Assembly (NCBI GenBank): GCA_903900805.1
Contig: CAIUOP010000016.1
Coordinates: 35,041-99,040 of the forward strand
DNA: 64,000 nt
Source of the DNA: an uncultured beta proteobacterium
Lineage (GTDB): Bacteria > Pseudomonadota > Gammaproteobacteria > Burkholderiales > Burkholderiaceae
Direction: 5' to 3'
A program made the translations under genes and the position numbers. Each line of letters opens with the position of its first letter. The stretch's first letter is position 1. Below are positions 20,768 to 31,940 of the stretch, piece by piece. Under the pieces are notes generated by a model. That model was not told the DNA's origin, did not search any database, and was given only the letters and a program-made list of their open reading frames with translations.

Positions 20768-22540
20768 TCAAGAGTTGGAGATTAAGGCATACTGCATCGG
20801 TAGTTGACTGGCATGAAAGTTTGCCATGCGCTCATGTTCTAAGTCATCGCGGTAGAAGCAAAAATGAATACTTTGCCCTTCAGTAAGGGAAGAGAGAATT
20901 TTATCTAGGCGACCACTAGTGACGCGTTGACCATTGATGCTTGCTACTAAGTCGCCGGGCGCGAGTCCTGCCAACTGGGCCGCCCCTCCATCTAAGACAT
21001 GAGTGACCTTGAGCCATCCATTGACATCAGTATGGCGCATACCAAGCTGAAGCTTTATCTTCTCTAACTTAGATTGTGTTTTTTGTTTAACTAAAATCGA
21101 TTTAGAGGAAACCCATTTTTGAAGTGGGATATCTTCAGTGCCAAAGATGTAGCGTGATTTAATGTCAGCCCAGGTTTTAGAAAAATCAGATCCAAGTAAT
21201 TCATGTACTAAATTGTCTAGCCCGTCCTCAAAAATTCCATCAAGAGTGACACCATGCCTTTGCCAAATCAAGCGCATCAGGTCATCTAGAGATTTCTTAT
21301 TTTTGGAAAATGCACGGATTTGTAGATCCAAACCTAGCGCTAGTAGTGCACCCTTACCGTAGTAACTCACTACTGCGTTGGGGGTATTTTCATCTGCTTG
21401 GTAATACTTCGTCCAGGCATCGAATGAGCTATCGGCTAGGCTTTGCTTGTTTCTTCCTGGCCCGCGCAGGATGCCATTCCAGTTAGTAGAGACTAGATCG
21501 AGATACGTTTTAAGATCAATGCGCTTGCTACGGAACAGCTGAAGATCATCGTAGTAGCTAGTAAAACCCTCGAATAGCCAGAGTAAGCGAGTGTGATTAC
21601 GCTTGCTAAGATCATAGGGTTGAAATGCTTTTGGTTGAATACGTTTTACTAGCCACGCATGAAAGTATTCATGGCTACACAAACCCAGAAACTCACGATA
21701 GGCAGACTCATCTAGCGGCATATCCACTTGTGGAATTTGATCACGACGGCAGAGTAGTGCGGTGCTATTGCGATGCTCAAGGCCACCATAACCATTTAGC
21801 ACTGCATTTGTTAAGAAGAGGTAGCTCCTAAAAGGAGCTTGCTTAGTCTTTGGTTCGAAGAGATTGATCGTACAAGTGCAAATTGCTTGCAAATCTTGCG
21901 CAAGGCGTTTTATATCAACGGAATTAATACATCCTTGGATAGCCATACTGTGTGGGATACCACCAGATATCCAACGAATGATTTGAAACTCTCCCATGGC
22001 AACGGGATGATCAAGCAGATTCTCATAATCTTGTGCAAGATAAAAGCCAAATCCGCGCGGATCTGTTTTTACAGCCCTTAAGCTGGTTTGTACTGACCAG
22101 TGATCAGTAAATCCTCCTTCTGGTGGAGCAATCGCAAGTGAGCAAGCCAAATTTTCTTGACCTTGAACCTCAAGACATAGGCTGCTTGCGTTGAAGAATG
22201 CACGCTCCGTATCCAGATAGGCAGCGCGCACAGAGGAATCGTATGCGTATATCGTGGTGAGGACCTCAACTGGACTACTTACTTTTGGTAAGCGCCATTG
22301 ATCATTATTTAATCTCTCTAGAGAAAGCTTCTTCTTACTGCCAACAGAATAAGCCTCAATGGATTCAATCTGCTTACTAAAATCGCGAATCAAATAACTT
22401 CCCGGAATCCAAGCCGGCATTTGCAATACTTGTCCCTCTGGATCAGGTTCTGCGATATGTAATTTCACTTGGTAGCGATGACCATGAAGGTCTGCCGGCC
22501 ATACGGTGTACTGAATTGCTGGTAGATCTGCTTTATTCAT
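20768..22540 (-). CDS. M61 family peptidase with C-terminal PDZ domain
   Basis: MPAWIPGSYLIRDFSKQIE, HEYFHAWLVKRI zinc motif (HExxH), PDZ-like LAGLAPGDLVASINGQRV. Confidence 0.93.
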   Translation of the reverse strand: MNKADLPAIQYTVWPADLHGHRYQVKLHIAEPDPEGQVLQMPAWIPGSYLIRDFSKQIESIEAYSVGSKKKLSLERLNNDQWRLPKVSSPVEVLTTIYAYDSSVRAAYLDTERAFFNASSLCLEVQGQENLACSLAIAPPEGGFTDHWSVQTSLRAVKTDPRGFGFYLAQDYENLLDHPVAMGEFQIIRWISGGIPHSMAIQGCINSVDIKRLAQDLQAICTCTINLFEPKTKQAPFRSYLFLTNAVLNGYGGLEHRNSTALLCRRDQIPQVDMPLDESAYREFLGLCSHEYFHAWLVKRIQPKAFQPYDLSKRNHTRLLWLFEGFTSYYDDLQLFRSKRIDLKTYLDLVSTNWNGILRGPGRNKQSLADSSFDAWTKYYQADENTPNAVVSYYGKGALLALGLDLQIRAFSKNKKSLDDLMRLIWQRHGVTLDGIFEDGLDNLVHELLGSDFSKTWADIKSRYIFGTEDIPLQKWVSSKSILVKQKTQSKLEKIKLQLGMRHTDVNGWLKVTHVLDGGAAQLAGLAPGDLVASINGQRVTSGRLDKILSSLTEGQSIHFCFYRDDLEHERMANFHASQLPMQYALISNS

Positions 22541-22545
22541 GATAT

Positions 22546-23268
22546 TTACTTCAGTGAACTAAATTTCTTTTCAATATCGGTAATTTGAACTGCTCCAGGA
22601 AAGCGACTGCCATCAGTAAAGAAAAGAGTGGGCGTTCCTGTAATGCCATAGGTTTTTGCAAAAGCAAGATTCTTATCTAGCGGAGTGTTGCAATCACTTT
22701 TTCCGCTAGGGCTAATACCGTTAATCATCCAATCAATATAAGCCTTAAAGGGATCTGCGGCGCACCAGATTTGCTTTGATTTTTGAGTAGAGTCGGCAGA
22801 CAAAATGGGAGTGAGATAGGTATAGATGGTGACATTCTCTAACTGCTGCATAGACTTTTCTAAACGCTTGCAGTAGCCACAATTGGGATCTGAAAATACC
22901 GCCAGCTGACGGCTGCCGTTACCACGAACAGTTTTGATGGCATTAGCTTGATTCAAATCTGCCCACTTAATTCGGTTTAAGTCAGCCTGCCTTTGTTCGG
23001 TAATATTTTTTCCGCTAGCTAGCTCAATGATTTCACCTTGTATGAGATATTTTCCAGAGGCATCTGTATAAAAAAATTCATTACCAACCAATACTTCATA
23101 TAAACCAGGGACTGGAGCTGCTGATACGCTCTTCACTTTTACATTTGGCCCCAACCTTTTTTGTATCTCGGTTTTAATCTGCTGCTCAGCCTGAGGATAG
23201 ACAGCGCCGGAAAAAAGTAGAGTAATGCAGGTAAATACTGCTACAGATAGGAATTTATTCAAAATCAA
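22546..23268 (-). CDS. dsbC: Thiol:disulfide interchange protein DsbC-like
   Basis: Signal peptide; VFSDPNCGYCKRLEKSM; GITGTPTLFFTDGSRFPG. Confidence 0.93.
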   Translation of the reverse strand: MILNKFLSVAVFTCITLLFSGAVYPQAEQQIKTEIQKRLGPNVKVKSVSAAPVPGLYEVLVGNEFFYTDASGKYLIQGEIIELASGKNITEQRQADLNRIKWADLNQANAIKTVRGNGSRQLAVFSDPNCGYCKRLEKSMQQLENVTIYTYLTPILSADSTQKSKQIWCAADPFKAYIDWMINGISPSGKSDCNTPLDKNLAFAKTYGITGTPTLFFTDGSRFPGAVQITDIEKKFSSLK

Positions 23269-24529
23269 TGTCCCCTAAGGCGCGCTCAATAAGACGCTGT
23301 TTAATAAAATGACTTTTGTTAACCAGACCGAGTCCCCAGTTACGTAGTTGTCGTTCTGTGTTACTGCTGGCAGAAAATAATTTCTTGAGTTTGTCAGTAA
23401 CCCATAAAAGTGCGCTTGTATCCCCCTGGCGTTGACGCTCGTAGCGCCGAAGCAATACTACATCGCTTGGTGAACGAAAAGATTCACGTTTACCAAGAAT
23501 GTTGAGCAATACTGCAACATCCCGTAAGCCTAAGTTAAGACCTTGTCCTGCTAGTGGGTGCATCACATGGGCTGCATCACCAATGAGAACAACCTTGGGC
23601 GTTGCCTCCGGGCCAATAAAACGGGTTGCCCGAATCTTTTTCAATGGAAATGCTGCTGGTATCGAGTTGAGCTTGAGCTCACCTAGTTGCTTTCCAATAG
23701 CACCATTCGCAATTGAGTTAAATCGCTCTTGCCATTCGACTTGGTCTAGTTTTAATAGATCTGCGGCATGTTCAGGCGAGGTTGACCACACCATCGAAAC
23801 TTGTTTACCAGGTAAGGGGAGCATTGCCACAATATCGCCCCCAGGTAAAAACCACTGAAAGGCTGTTTCAAGATGTGGATATGTACAAGTCCAATTGGCA
23901 ACCACAGCGCTTTGTGAGTAATTCTCTTCGCTCACTGCAATACCGAGTTCAGCCCGGATAGGTGAATTTGCTCCATCAGCAGCAACTACGAGTTGCGTAC
24001 GAATGGCACCACCATTTTTTAAGTGAAGCGTACTGCCCTCTGTATCAACTTCAATCTTATTAATCACATCGCTAATCCGCTCCAACTTGTTTTGAAAGCG
24101 AGAAGCCTGATCAAGTGTGTGCTCAATTAAATTTGATTCGCCAATCCAAGCTAATTGCGGCGTACCTGCTTCAAACGCAGAAAGATGGAGTTGATCATTT
24201 TTTTCACCACGATCACCATAAATCCGCATATCGCGCACCGGCTGGATTCGACTATGGTCTAGCGCATCCCAAATTTGTAAATGGGCTAATAGCTTTTGCG
24301 TACTTGGAGAAAAGGCATAGATTCGTTGGCCCCATTCCAATCCTTGCGGTGCGGGAGCCATTTGACTCAGATCCGGAGCAATTTCAATGGTGTTGAGACC
24401 AAGCTGTGCTAGACCAAGTGCGCAAGCCTTACCAGCAATGCCTCCGCCGACAACCACAACGTCAGCAGAGCGGATTTTGACGGATTGCGCAGGGGTTTTG
24501 GATGGGTGGTTTAAATGAACTTCCGACAT
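23255..24529 (-). CDS. UbiH/UbiF/Coq6-family FAD-dependent hydroxylase
   Basis: VVVVGGGIAGKACALGLAQLG FAD motif, VLIGDAAHVMHPLAGQGLNLGLRDV. Confidence 0.9.
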   Translation of the reverse strand: MSEVHLNHPSKTPAQSVKIRSADVVVVGGGIAGKACALGLAQLGLNTIEIAPDLSQMAPAPQGLEWGQRIYAFSPSTQKLLAHLQIWDALDHSRIQPVRDMRIYGDRGEKNDQLHLSAFEAGTPQLAWIGESNLIEHTLDQASRFQNKLERISDVINKIEVDTEGSTLHLKNGGAIRTQLVVAADGANSPIRAELGIAVSEENYSQSAVVANWTCTYPHLETAFQWFLPGGDIVAMLPLPGKQVSMVWSTSPEHAADLLKLDQVEWQERFNSIANGAIGKQLGELKLNSIPAAFPLKKIRATRFIGPEATPKVVLIGDAAHVMHPLAGQGLNLGLRDVAVLLNILGKRESFRSPSDVVLLRRYERQRQGDTSALLWVTDKLKKLFSASSNTERQLRNWGLGLVNKSHFIKQRLIERALGDIDFE

Positions 24530-24569
24530 AACTTGATGATATCGAATCTGACCCCTTTACAATAAGCTC

Positions 24570-25664
24570 ATGTCTTTGAAATGTGGCATCGTCGGCCTGC
24601 CTAACGTCGGCAAATCTACCCTCTTTAACGCGCTTACCAAAGCTGGGATCGCAGCGGAAAACTACCCTTTCTGCACGATTGAGCCCAATGTAGGCGTGGT
24701 CGAGGTTCCTGACCACCGTCTAGCTGCCCTGGCTGAGATTGTGAAGCCTGAACGCATCCTGCCCGCTGCCGTCGAGTTTGTCGATATTGCTGGTTTGGTC
24801 GCTGGCGCTTCCAAAGGTGAGGGCCTTGGAAATCAATTTTTAGCGAATATTCGGGAAACGGATGCCATTACCCATGTAGTCCGTTGTTTTGAAGATCCGA
24901 ATGTAATTCACGTCGCCGGCAAGATTGACCCGATTGCCGATATTGGCGTGATTGATACTGAATTGGCTTTATCAGATTTGGCTACTGTTGAGAAAACACT
25001 TAACCGTTCCAGTAAAGCTGCGAAGTCAGGCAACGATAAAGAAGCAGCAGCCTTAGTTGCTGTTCTGACTAAAGTGCTAGCCCATTTAGACTCAGCTCTA
25101 CCGGTGCGCAGTCTAAATTTAAGCGAAGATGAATTACTGTTGATTAAACCCTTGTGTTTAATTACTGCAAAACCAGCGATGTATGTAGCTAATGTAAAAG
25201 AGGACGGTTTTACCAATAATCCTCATCTGGAGGCGGTAAAGCAGCATGCTGCAAAAGAAAATGCTCCAGTAGTTGCTGTTTGTGCAGCGATTGAGGCTGA
25301 GATTGCAGATCTTGATGATGCTGATAAAACAGAATTTCTGGCTGATTTGGGTATGGAAGAGCCCGGCCTAGATCGCGTGATTCGTGCTGGGTACTCTTTA
25401 CTTGGTTTACAAACTTACTTTACTGCTGGTGTTAAAGAAGTACGTGCATGGACCATTCATCTAGGTGATACTGCGCCGCAAGCAGCAGGCGTTATTCACA
25501 CAGACTTTGAGCGGGGCTTCATCCGCGCGCAAACCATTTCTTATGATGACTTTGTTCAATTTAAGGGCGAGGCTGGTGCTAAAGAGGCTGGTAAGATGCG
25601 AGCCGAAGGCAAGGAATACGTGGTTAAGGATGGGGATGTATTGAACTTCTTATTCAATGTCTAA
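24570..25664 (+). CDS. ychF: Redox-regulated ATPase YchF
   Basis: [42 protein letters not shown]. Confidence 0.98.
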   Translation: MSLKCGIVGLPNVGKSTLFNALTKAGIAAENYPFCTIEPNVGVVEVPDHRLAALAEIVKPERILPAAVEFVDIAGLVAGASKGEGLGNQFLANIRETDAITHVVRCFEDPNVIHVAGKIDPIADIGVIDTELALSDLATVEKTLNRSSKAAKSGNDKEAAALVAVLTKVLAHLDSALPVRSLNLSEDELLLIKPLCLITAKPAMYVANVKEDGFTNNPHLEAVKQHAAKENAPVVAVCAAIEAEIADLDDADKTEFLADLGMEEPGLDRVIRAGYSLLGLQTYFTAGVKEVRAWTIHLGDTAPQAAGVIHTDFERGFIRAQTISYDDFVQFKGEAGAKEAGKMRAEGKEYVVKDGDVLNFLFNV

Positions 25665-25687
25665 CTCAGCGATATATCTCACGCCCC

Positions 25688-25722
25688 AATAAAAAAGCCC
25701 TTATCACAAGGGCTTTTTTATT
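25688..25722. terminator. Bidirectional rho-independent terminator
   Basis: AATAAAAAAGCCCTT-ATCAC-AAGGGCTTTTTTATT perfect stem between convergent genes. Confidence 0.95.
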
Positions 25723-25736
25723 GAGGTGAAAGAAGC

Positions 25737-26087
25737 TTAAGCAGACTTAGCAGCTTTCTCTAAGCACTTAGAAATTTCTTCATAGCGCTTGATCGCTAAC
25801 TTCGTTGGCACTACTTCTTTCTTACGGCCATCAGTATTTGATGCCATCTTGATATAGCCCATCACACTAAGATTCTTTACGCGACCATGCAATGTTGCTT
25901 GAGAACCAAGTTCTGAGAGTGAAATCAAATCACCTACCAATACCGACTCTTTTAAATGTGAACAAGTAACAATTTTGTCCAGCAAACTTTCTTCGATATA
26001 GTCCAGTTTCTTGCCAGGGTTAATGCGGTCTAAGGTATCGAGTAAGTTCAAAAATCGGATATAAGAAGGGGACTTTGCGGTAGCCAT
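25737..26087 (-). CDS. Small winged-helix (MarR-like) putative transcriptional regulator
   Basis: 116 aa; SLSELGSQATLHGRVKNLSVMGYIKMASNTDGRKKEVVPT resembles an HTH plus wing. Confidence 0.6.
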   Translation of the reverse strand: MATAKSPSYIRFLNLLDTLDRINPGKKLDYIEESLLDKIVTCSHLKESVLVGDLISLSELGSQATLHGRVKNLSVMGYIKMASNTDGRKKEVVPTKLAIKRYEEISKCLEKAAKSA

Positions 26088-26117
26088 TTTTTAAGAGTAT
26101 GTTGTTGTGCAGTGAAT

Positions 26118-26143
26118 TGATATTAGCTGTAGAGCTAGTATCA
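26118..26143. promoter_or_regulatory. 26-bp inverted repeat in divergent intergenic region (operator or RNA hairpin)
   Basis: TGATATTAGCT-GTAG-AGCTAGTATCA: 10 of 11 arm positions complementary plus one G-U wobble. Confidence 0.6.
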
Positions 26144-26208
26144 GTGTATACCCTTGGCTTAATTTTCTCAACCGGTACTCGTTATCGAAAGCATTCATAA
26201 TCGATGTA

Positions 26209-26778
26209 ATGAGTAAACAATTGGGAACGCTTTCTGAGGTCACTTTTGCACTTGTCATTAGTGCGCTATCGTACACATTTCTTTTCTATCTCAATAATTG
26301 GCTGACAAGTGAGCTGGTATTTAGTCTAGGCGTTAATTGGATTTATTTGCCAGCAGGCCTGCGTTTATTTTTAACCTTAATTTTTGGACTTCCAGGTGCG
26401 ATTGGGATTGCTTTAGTCTCTTTTTTGATTAGCTACTATGGCGACTTTCCTCATAACCTCATACTTTGTATTGGTATAGGCTTGATATCTGGATTTGCCC
26501 CTTATCTAGCAAGGGTTTTTGTGATTAGCAATGTGCCCTTAACACCTGATCTAAGCGATCTCAATTTTCAGAAGCTAGTAATTTGTATTTTGATATATGC
26601 AGTGCTGAGTGCTGGATTGCATCAGTGGTGGTTTTCTACTATGGCGCTAGAGAATGCAGGCGGGATAAGCCATGTCACTGTAATGTTTATCGGTGACGTA
26701 CTTGGCTCATTACTGCTAATCTCTCTAATTAAATACAGCCTAGATCTGTTGAAGAAGGCTAGGGAAACAGTTCACTAA
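26209..26778 (+). CDS. Orphan MASE1-like integral membrane protein (no output domain)
   Basis: About 6 hydrophobic segments; [35 protein letters not shown] resembles MASE1 sensory domains; ends without a GGDEF/kinase domain. Confidence 0.55.
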   Translation: MSKQLGTLSEVTFALVISALSYTFLFYLNNWLTSELVFSLGVNWIYLPAGLRLFLTLIFGLPGAIGIALVSFLISYYGDFPHNLILCIGIGLISGFAPYLARVFVISNVPLTPDLSDLNFQKLVICILIYAVLSAGLHQWWFSTMALENAGGISHVTVMFIGDVLGSLLLISLIKYSLDLLKKARETVH

Positions 26779-27562
26779 GAGCTGCGCCAGGATCAGCGGC
26801 CCTCATAAATGCTTCGCCAACTAAGAACGCATTAATTTGATTATCACGCATGAGTTGTACATCAGAACTGCTCAATATTCCAGACTCAGTTACCAAAATT
26901 TTGTCCTGGGGAACCATGGGCAAGAGGGATAGTGTTGTTTGTAGCGTGACTTCAAAGGTCTTCAGATTGCGATTATTAATTCCAAGCAAGGGCGTTTTGA
27001 GTTCTAGAGCTTGCTCTAGCTCAGGAGCATTGTGAACCTCCACTAAAACATCTAGACCTAGCTCATGGGCGCAGGCCTCAAGCTCTTTCATTTGATTAAG
27101 CTCTAGGCAAGCTACGATTAATAGAATTGCGTCGGCACCAATTGCACGAGCTTCATAGACTTGGTACGGATCTATAGTGAAGTCTTTGCGTAGCACGGGA
27201 ATACTGCAAGCAGCTCTAGCCTCTTGAAGGTAAGCATTGCAGCCCTGAAAGTAGTCTTTATCAGTGAGGACTGATAAACAAGTAGCGCCATGCTTTTCAT
27301 AAGACTGAGCAATTTCAGTAGGCTTAAAATTTTCTCGTAGTACTCCCTTGCTTGGACTCGCCTTTTTAATTTCAGCAATAACGGCAGCTTTTCTGGCGCT
27401 AATTTTATTTTCAATTGCATGAATAAAGTCACGCGGTTTAAGTAGAGCATCCTGATTATTGGATTGGGCAATCTCGCATTGATTGCCAAGAGAGATTTTC
27501 TTAAGGTTATGGGCAATCTCAATCTTCTTAGCTGCAACAATTTTATCGAGGATATCGCTCAT
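26759..27562 (-). CDS. trpC: Indole-3-glycerol-phosphate synthase
   Basis: [47 protein letters not shown]. Confidence 0.97.
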   Translation of the reverse strand: MSDILDKIVAAKKIEIAHNLKKISLGNQCEIAQSNNQDALLKPRDFIHAIENKISARKAAVIAEIKKASPSKGVLRENFKPTEIAQSYEKHGATCLSVLTDKDYFQGCNAYLQEARAACSIPVLRKDFTIDPYQVYEARAIGADAILLIVACLELNQMKELEACAHELGLDVLVEVHNAPELEQALELKTPLLGINNRNLKTFEVTLQTTLSLLPMVPQDKILVTESGILSSSDVQLMRDNQINAFLVGEAFMRAADPGAALSELFP

Positions 27563-27568
27563 GAGTAA

Positions 27569-28594
27569 TTATTTAGCCTGGGTTGCTGCAATAAAGTTGT
27601 CTAACTTCTTACGCGCTGCGCCGGATGTAATTGCAGCTTTGGCCATTTGCACACCAGAAGCTATATCTTGGGCTACGCCAGCAACATAGAGAGTTGCACC
27701 TGCATTCAGGCACACAATGTCGCTTGCTGCGCCTGGCTTGTTATCGATCACATCTAATACAATTTTTTTAGACTCTTCTGCATTAGCTACTTTGAAGCTA
27801 TTTGTGAGGGCGGTATTGAGTCCAAAGTCTTTCGGATGAATTTCATATTCACGAACAACTCCGTCCTTGAGTTCGCCCACAAGAGTAGGGCCCTCTAGGG
27901 AGATCTCATCGAGGCCATCGAGGCCATAAACCACAAGAGCGTGCTCCATACCTAAAGCTTGCAATACCCGAGTCTGTATTCCAACAAGATCTCGGTGGAA
28001 TACACCCATCAAAATTCTTTTGGCATCAGCAGGATTGGTAAGAGGCCCCAAGATGTTGAAAATAGTTCGAACACCCAATTGTTTGCGGATCGGCACGACG
28101 TTCTTCATGGCAGGGTGATGATTTGGAGCAAACATAAATCCAGCCCCTACTGTAGCAATACATTTGGCGACTTGATCTGCAGAGAGCCCTAGATTTACAC
28201 CTAAGGCTTCGAGCACATCAGCGCTACCAGATTTGCTACTGACGCTGCGATTGCCATGCTTGGCAATTTTGGCGCCAGCTGCTGCAGCAACGAACATGGC
28301 TGCAGTTGAAATATTAAAAGTGTGCGCCCCATCGCCGCCTGTACCTACAACGTCAACTAAATGAGTGCGGTCATCCACATGAACGGTAGTTGCAAACTCA
28401 CGCATCACTCGTGCAGCAGCAGCTATTTCTCCAACGGTTTCTTTTTTAGTACGAAGAGCTACTAATAGTCCGGCCACTAACTCAGGTGACATTTCACCGC
28501 TCATGATGAGTCTCATCATCGCAGTCATTTCTTCATGAGAAAGTTCATAATGTTCGATGCAACGCTGCAGTGCTGCTTGTGGAGTAATTGGCAT
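27569..28594 (-). CDS. trpD: Anthranilate phosphoribosyltransferase
   Basis: [39 protein letters not shown]. Confidence 0.97.
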   Translation of the reverse strand: MPITPQAALQRCIEHYELSHEEMTAMMRLIMSGEMSPELVAGLLVALRTKKETVGEIAAAARVMREFATTVHVDDRTHLVDVVGTGGDGAHTFNISTAAMFVAAAAGAKIAKHGNRSVSSKSGSADVLEALGVNLGLSADQVAKCIATVGAGFMFAPNHHPAMKNVVPIRKQLGVRTIFNILGPLTNPADAKRILMGVFHRDLVGIQTRVLQALGMEHALVVYGLDGLDEISLEGPTLVGELKDGVVREYEIHPKDFGLNTALTNSFKVANAEESKKIVLDVIDNKPGAASDIVCLNAGATLYVAGVAQDIASGVQMAKAAITSGAARKKLDNFIAATQAK

Positions 28595-28602
28595 AAGACT
28601 CT

Positions 28603-29169
28603 TTACTTATTTAGCAAGAAATTCTTAAGCAAGGCATGACCATGCTCAGAAAGAATAGATTCAGGATGGAATTGCACACCTTCAACTGCGAGTTCGCGAT
28701 GGCGTACGCCCATAATTTCCCCGTCCGAAGATGTCGCTGTCACCTCTAGTACTGCAGGTAGAGATCCCTTTTCGATGGCGAGTGAATGGTAGCGAGTGAC
28801 TTTAAATGGATCAGGTAAGTTTTTAAATACACCCACACCGGTGTGGTGAATAGAGTCAGTCTTGCCATGCATCACCTTTTGGGCGCGAATCACCTTGCCA
28901 CCAAAAGCCTCACCGATGGCTTGATGACCAAGACATACACCTAGGATCGGAATTTGTCCTGCATAGCGTTTGATAGTCTCTACCGAGATACCAGCCTCTG
29001 CTGGGCTGCATGGCCCAGGAGAAATACAAATACGCGCAGGATTCAGTTTTGCAATATCTTCTACTGCGATTTCATCATTCCGAAATACTTTTACCTCTTC
29101 ACCTAGTTCGGCAAAATATTGCACGAGGTTGTAAGTAAAAGAATCGTAGTTATCAATCATGAGGAGCAT
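28603..29169 (-). CDS. trpG: Anthranilate synthase component II (glutamine amidotransferase)
   Basis: [45 protein letters not shown]. Confidence 0.97.
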   Translation of the reverse strand: MLLMIDNYDSFTYNLVQYFAELGEEVKVFRNDEIAVEDIAKLNPARICISPGPCSPAEAGISVETIKRYAGQIPILGVCLGHQAIGEAFGGKVIRAQKVMHGKTDSIHHTGVGVFKNLPDPFKVTRYHSLAIEKGSLPAVLEVTATSSDGEIMGVRHRELAVEGVQFHPESILSEHGHALLKNFLLNK

Positions 29170-30658
29170 CGAGTCCTCCTTGTACTAATTCCGCTGCTGT
29201 TAATACTGCGCGCGCTTTAGCTTCAGTCTCTTTCCATTCGGCTGTAGGGTCAGAGTCAGCTACAACACCAGCACCTGCCTGGGAATGCAACATGCCATCA
29301 CGAATGACACCAGTGCGAATGGCAATAGCTACATCCATATCCCCCGAGAAGGAAAGGTATCCTACTGCGCCACCATAAATACCGCGCTTTACAATTTCCA
29401 TCTCATCAATAATTTCCATGGCACGAATTTTAGGTGCGCCAGAGAGAGTGCCTGCTGGGAAAGTAGCTCGTAAGACATCCATATTACTCATATTATCTAG
29501 AAGATCGCCCTCTACTGAGCTAACAATATGCTGAACATGAGAATATTTTTCGATTGCCATGGAATCGGTGACTTTGACAGACCCTGTCTTAGCAATTCTG
29601 CCAACGTCATTACGAGCAAGATCAATCAGCATGACATGCTCAGCAATTTCTTTGGGATCTGCAAGCAGCTCCTTAGCTAGACGCTCGTCTTCCTCTGGGC
29701 TAGCACCGCGGGGACGGGTGCCAGCAAGCGGACGAATCGTCACAATCTTTTCAGCAGCGCGTTTTTCCTGTCGAACAAGAATCTCCGGGGATGAACCAAC
29801 AATTTGCATATCGCCAAAATCATAAAAATACATATAAGGCGAGGGGTTCAAAGAGCGAAGTGCTCTGTATAGCGCTAATGGTGAATCGGTAAAGGGCTTG
29901 CTAATTCGTTGACCAATGACAACTTGCATGCAGTCACCAGCTAAAATATATTCTTTGGTTTTACGCACTGCATCTTCAAAATCTGCAGTCTTAAATTTAC
30001 GAATTAAATCTGTCTTTGTGCTCGGTAATGATGCTGGTATGTAAGCTGGCTTACCCAGGCAGGTGAGCAATTCTTTCAAGCGGTCTTGAGCTTTTTCAAA
30101 GCTGTCAGCAATGCTTGGATCTGCATAGACAATAAGGTAAATTTTGCCAGCGACATTATCAATCACCGCTAACTCTTCAGTAAGCATGAGTTGGATATCA
30201 GGCAGACCGAGCTCATCCGGTAAATCATATTTTGCTAAACGTGATTCAATATATCGAACAGTGTCATAGCCAAAGTAGCCAGCAAGACCGCCGCAAAAAC
30301 GCGGGAGACCTGCTTGAACGGCAACCTTGAAGCGTTTGAAATAAGCGTCTACAAAATCTAATGGGTTATCAGTATTGCTCTCTACTACTTTTCCATCGGT
30401 GAGTACTTCATTGACTGGCGCAGATGGAGTGCCAACTGTTCTGATAATCGTTTTGGCAGGTAGACCAATAAACGAGAAACGGCCAAAACGCTCACCACCT
30501 AATACGGACTCGAGCAGGTAGGTATTTTTCTCACCAAAGGCTTGACTGAGTTTGACGTAGAGCGATAGCGGCGTTTCTAAATCAGCAAGAACCTCCTTAA
30601 CAAGAGGAATACGATTGAAACCCTGTTTGGCTAGGGCGTTAAATTCTTCGCGCTGCAT
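29153..30658 (-). CDS. trpE: Anthranilate synthase component I
   Basis: [38 protein letters not shown]. Confidence 0.97.
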   Translation of the reverse strand: MQREEFNALAKQGFNRIPLVKEVLADLETPLSLYVKLSQAFGEKNTYLLESVLGGERFGRFSFIGLPAKTIIRTVGTPSAPVNEVLTDGKVVESNTDNPLDFVDAYFKRFKVAVQAGLPRFCGGLAGYFGYDTVRYIESRLAKYDLPDELGLPDIQLMLTEELAVIDNVAGKIYLIVYADPSIADSFEKAQDRLKELLTCLGKPAYIPASLPSTKTDLIRKFKTADFEDAVRKTKEYILAGDCMQVVIGQRISKPFTDSPLALYRALRSLNPSPYMYFYDFGDMQIVGSSPEILVRQEKRAAEKIVTIRPLAGTRPRGASPEEDERLAKELLADPKEIAEHVMLIDLARNDVGRIAKTGSVKVTDSMAIEKYSHVQHIVSSVEGDLLDNMSNMDVLRATFPAGTLSGAPKIRAMEIIDEMEIVKRGIYGGAVGYLSFSGDMDVAIAIRTGVIRDGMLHSQAGAGVVADSDPTAEWKETEAKARAVLTAAELVQGGLDAPHD

Positions 30659-31383
30659 TAGGATTTTCCAATCTTTCCTAATTCAGTGCGCATTGCCTCA
30701 ATCACTTGGGCATAATTTTCTTTCCCAAAAATGGCTGAGCCAGCAACAAAGGTATCGGCACCCGCCTGCGCAACCTGCGCAATGTTATCCACCTTGATTC
30801 CACCGTCTACTTCAAGACGAATGTGGCGACCTGTTTGAGCTTCGTAACGATCTAAGCGTATACGAACTTGTTCAATCTTATTGATGGTGCTTGGAATAAA
30901 GGATTGACCACCAAATCCTGGATTGACAGACATGAGTAGCACTAAGTCAATTAATTCTAGGGTGTGATCTAAATGATCAAGTGGCGTTGCAGGGTTTAAT
31001 ACCAGACCGGCTTGGCAGCCTTGATCGCGAATTAAATTGAGAGTGCGATTTACGTGAGGGCTTGCCTCAGGGTGAAAGCTAATTAAGTTTGCACCAGCTT
31101 TTGCAAAATCAGGCACGATTCGATCCACCGGCTCAATCATCAGGTGAACGTCGATCATTGCAGGCTTGCCATTTTTCATGGCGTGTGGACGAATAGCCTC
31201 ACAAACCAGGGGGCCAATTGTGAGGTTGGGGACGAAATGGTTATCCATCACATCAAAGTGAATCCAATCAGCACCCGCTGCCAGAACATCTTGGACTTCC
31301 TTGCCTAGGCAGGCAAAGTCAGCCGACAGAATGGAGGGGGCAATGACAAATTGACGATTTGGAGGTGATTTTTGGCTTTCCAT
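30658..31383 (-). CDS. rpe: Ribulose-phosphate 3-epimerase
   Basis: [47 protein letters not shown]. Confidence 0.97.
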   Translation of the reverse strand: MESQKSPPNRQFVIAPSILSADFACLGKEVQDVLAAGADWIHFDVMDNHFVPNLTIGPLVCEAIRPHAMKNGKPAMIDVHLMIEPVDRIVPDFAKAGANLISFHPEASPHVNRTLNLIRDQGCQAGLVLNPATPLDHLDHTLELIDLVLLMSVNPGFGGQSFIPSTINKIEQVRIRLDRYEAQTGRHIRLEVDGGIKVDNIAQVAQAGADTFVAGSAIFGKENYAQVIEAMRTELGKIGKS

Positions 31384-31432
31384 CCCTAGATTCTAGCTTG
31401 CAGTTGGCCTTAGGATAGAGCAGAATTCGAGC

Positions 31433-31807
31433 ATGAATCCTCACGAAATTAGCATTACGGTCAAAGCCCAGTACCTACCGGAGCAATCTGACCCTGATAA
31501 CCGTCAATTTGCCTTTGCTTATACGGTCACCATTCGGAATGCTGGCACCTCCAGTATTCAGCTTATTGCCCGCCATTGGTTCATTACCGATGGGGACAAT
31601 GATGTTCAGGAGGTTCGTGGTTTAGGGGTTGTTGGACAACAGCCCCTATTGCGAGCTGGGGAGCAATTTGAGTACACCAGTTGGGCCACTTTGCCCACGC
31701 CAGCAGGAACTATGCGAGGTGAGTACTTTTGCGTTACTGAGGAGGCGCAGTTTTTTCAGGCACCAATCCCAGAATTTGCCCTAGTAATGCCCCGAACCTT
31801 ACATTAG
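31433..31807 (+). CDS. apaG: ApaG (Co2+/Mg2+ efflux-type protein)
   Basis: FAYTVTIRNAGTSSIQLIARHWFITDGDNDVQEVRGLGVVGQQPLLRAGEQFEYTS. Confidence 0.97.
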   Translation: MNPHEISITVKAQYLPEQSDPDNRQFAFAYTVTIRNAGTSSIQLIARHWFITDGDNDVQEVRGLGVVGQQPLLRAGEQFEYTSWATLPTPAGTMRGEYFCVTEEAQFFQAPIPEFALVMPRTLH

Positions 31808-31826
31808 AGCGAAGTGCTCGGAAAAA

Positions 31827-31940
31827 CTATTTTTTCCCTTTGCTCGTCCATAGGACAATAAACAGCAACAGCCCTAAAGCGATAACACCTTCCATTACAA
31901 AGAGCAACATTGGGTATTCATCGAGTAAATTGCTAATCAT
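31827..31940 (-). CDS. Predicted 37-aa single-TM small protein
   Basis: Read by hand (below ORF-track cutoff): MISNLLDEYPMLLFVMEGVIALGLLLFIVLWTSKGKK*; hydrophobic segment with Lys-rich tail; start overlaps the mltA ATG head-to-head. Confidence 0.4.
   Translation of the reverse strand: MISNLLDEYPMLLFVMEGVIALGLLLFIVLWTSKGKK

Noticed and set aside
22078-22269. ORF with RSSPRYTHTIPLCALPIW, superficially like translated adapter/vector sequence
   Set aside because: The opposite strand is a continuous, sensible M61 peptidase frame (AYDSSVRAAYLDTERAFFNASSLCLEVQGQ), so no contamination is indicated.
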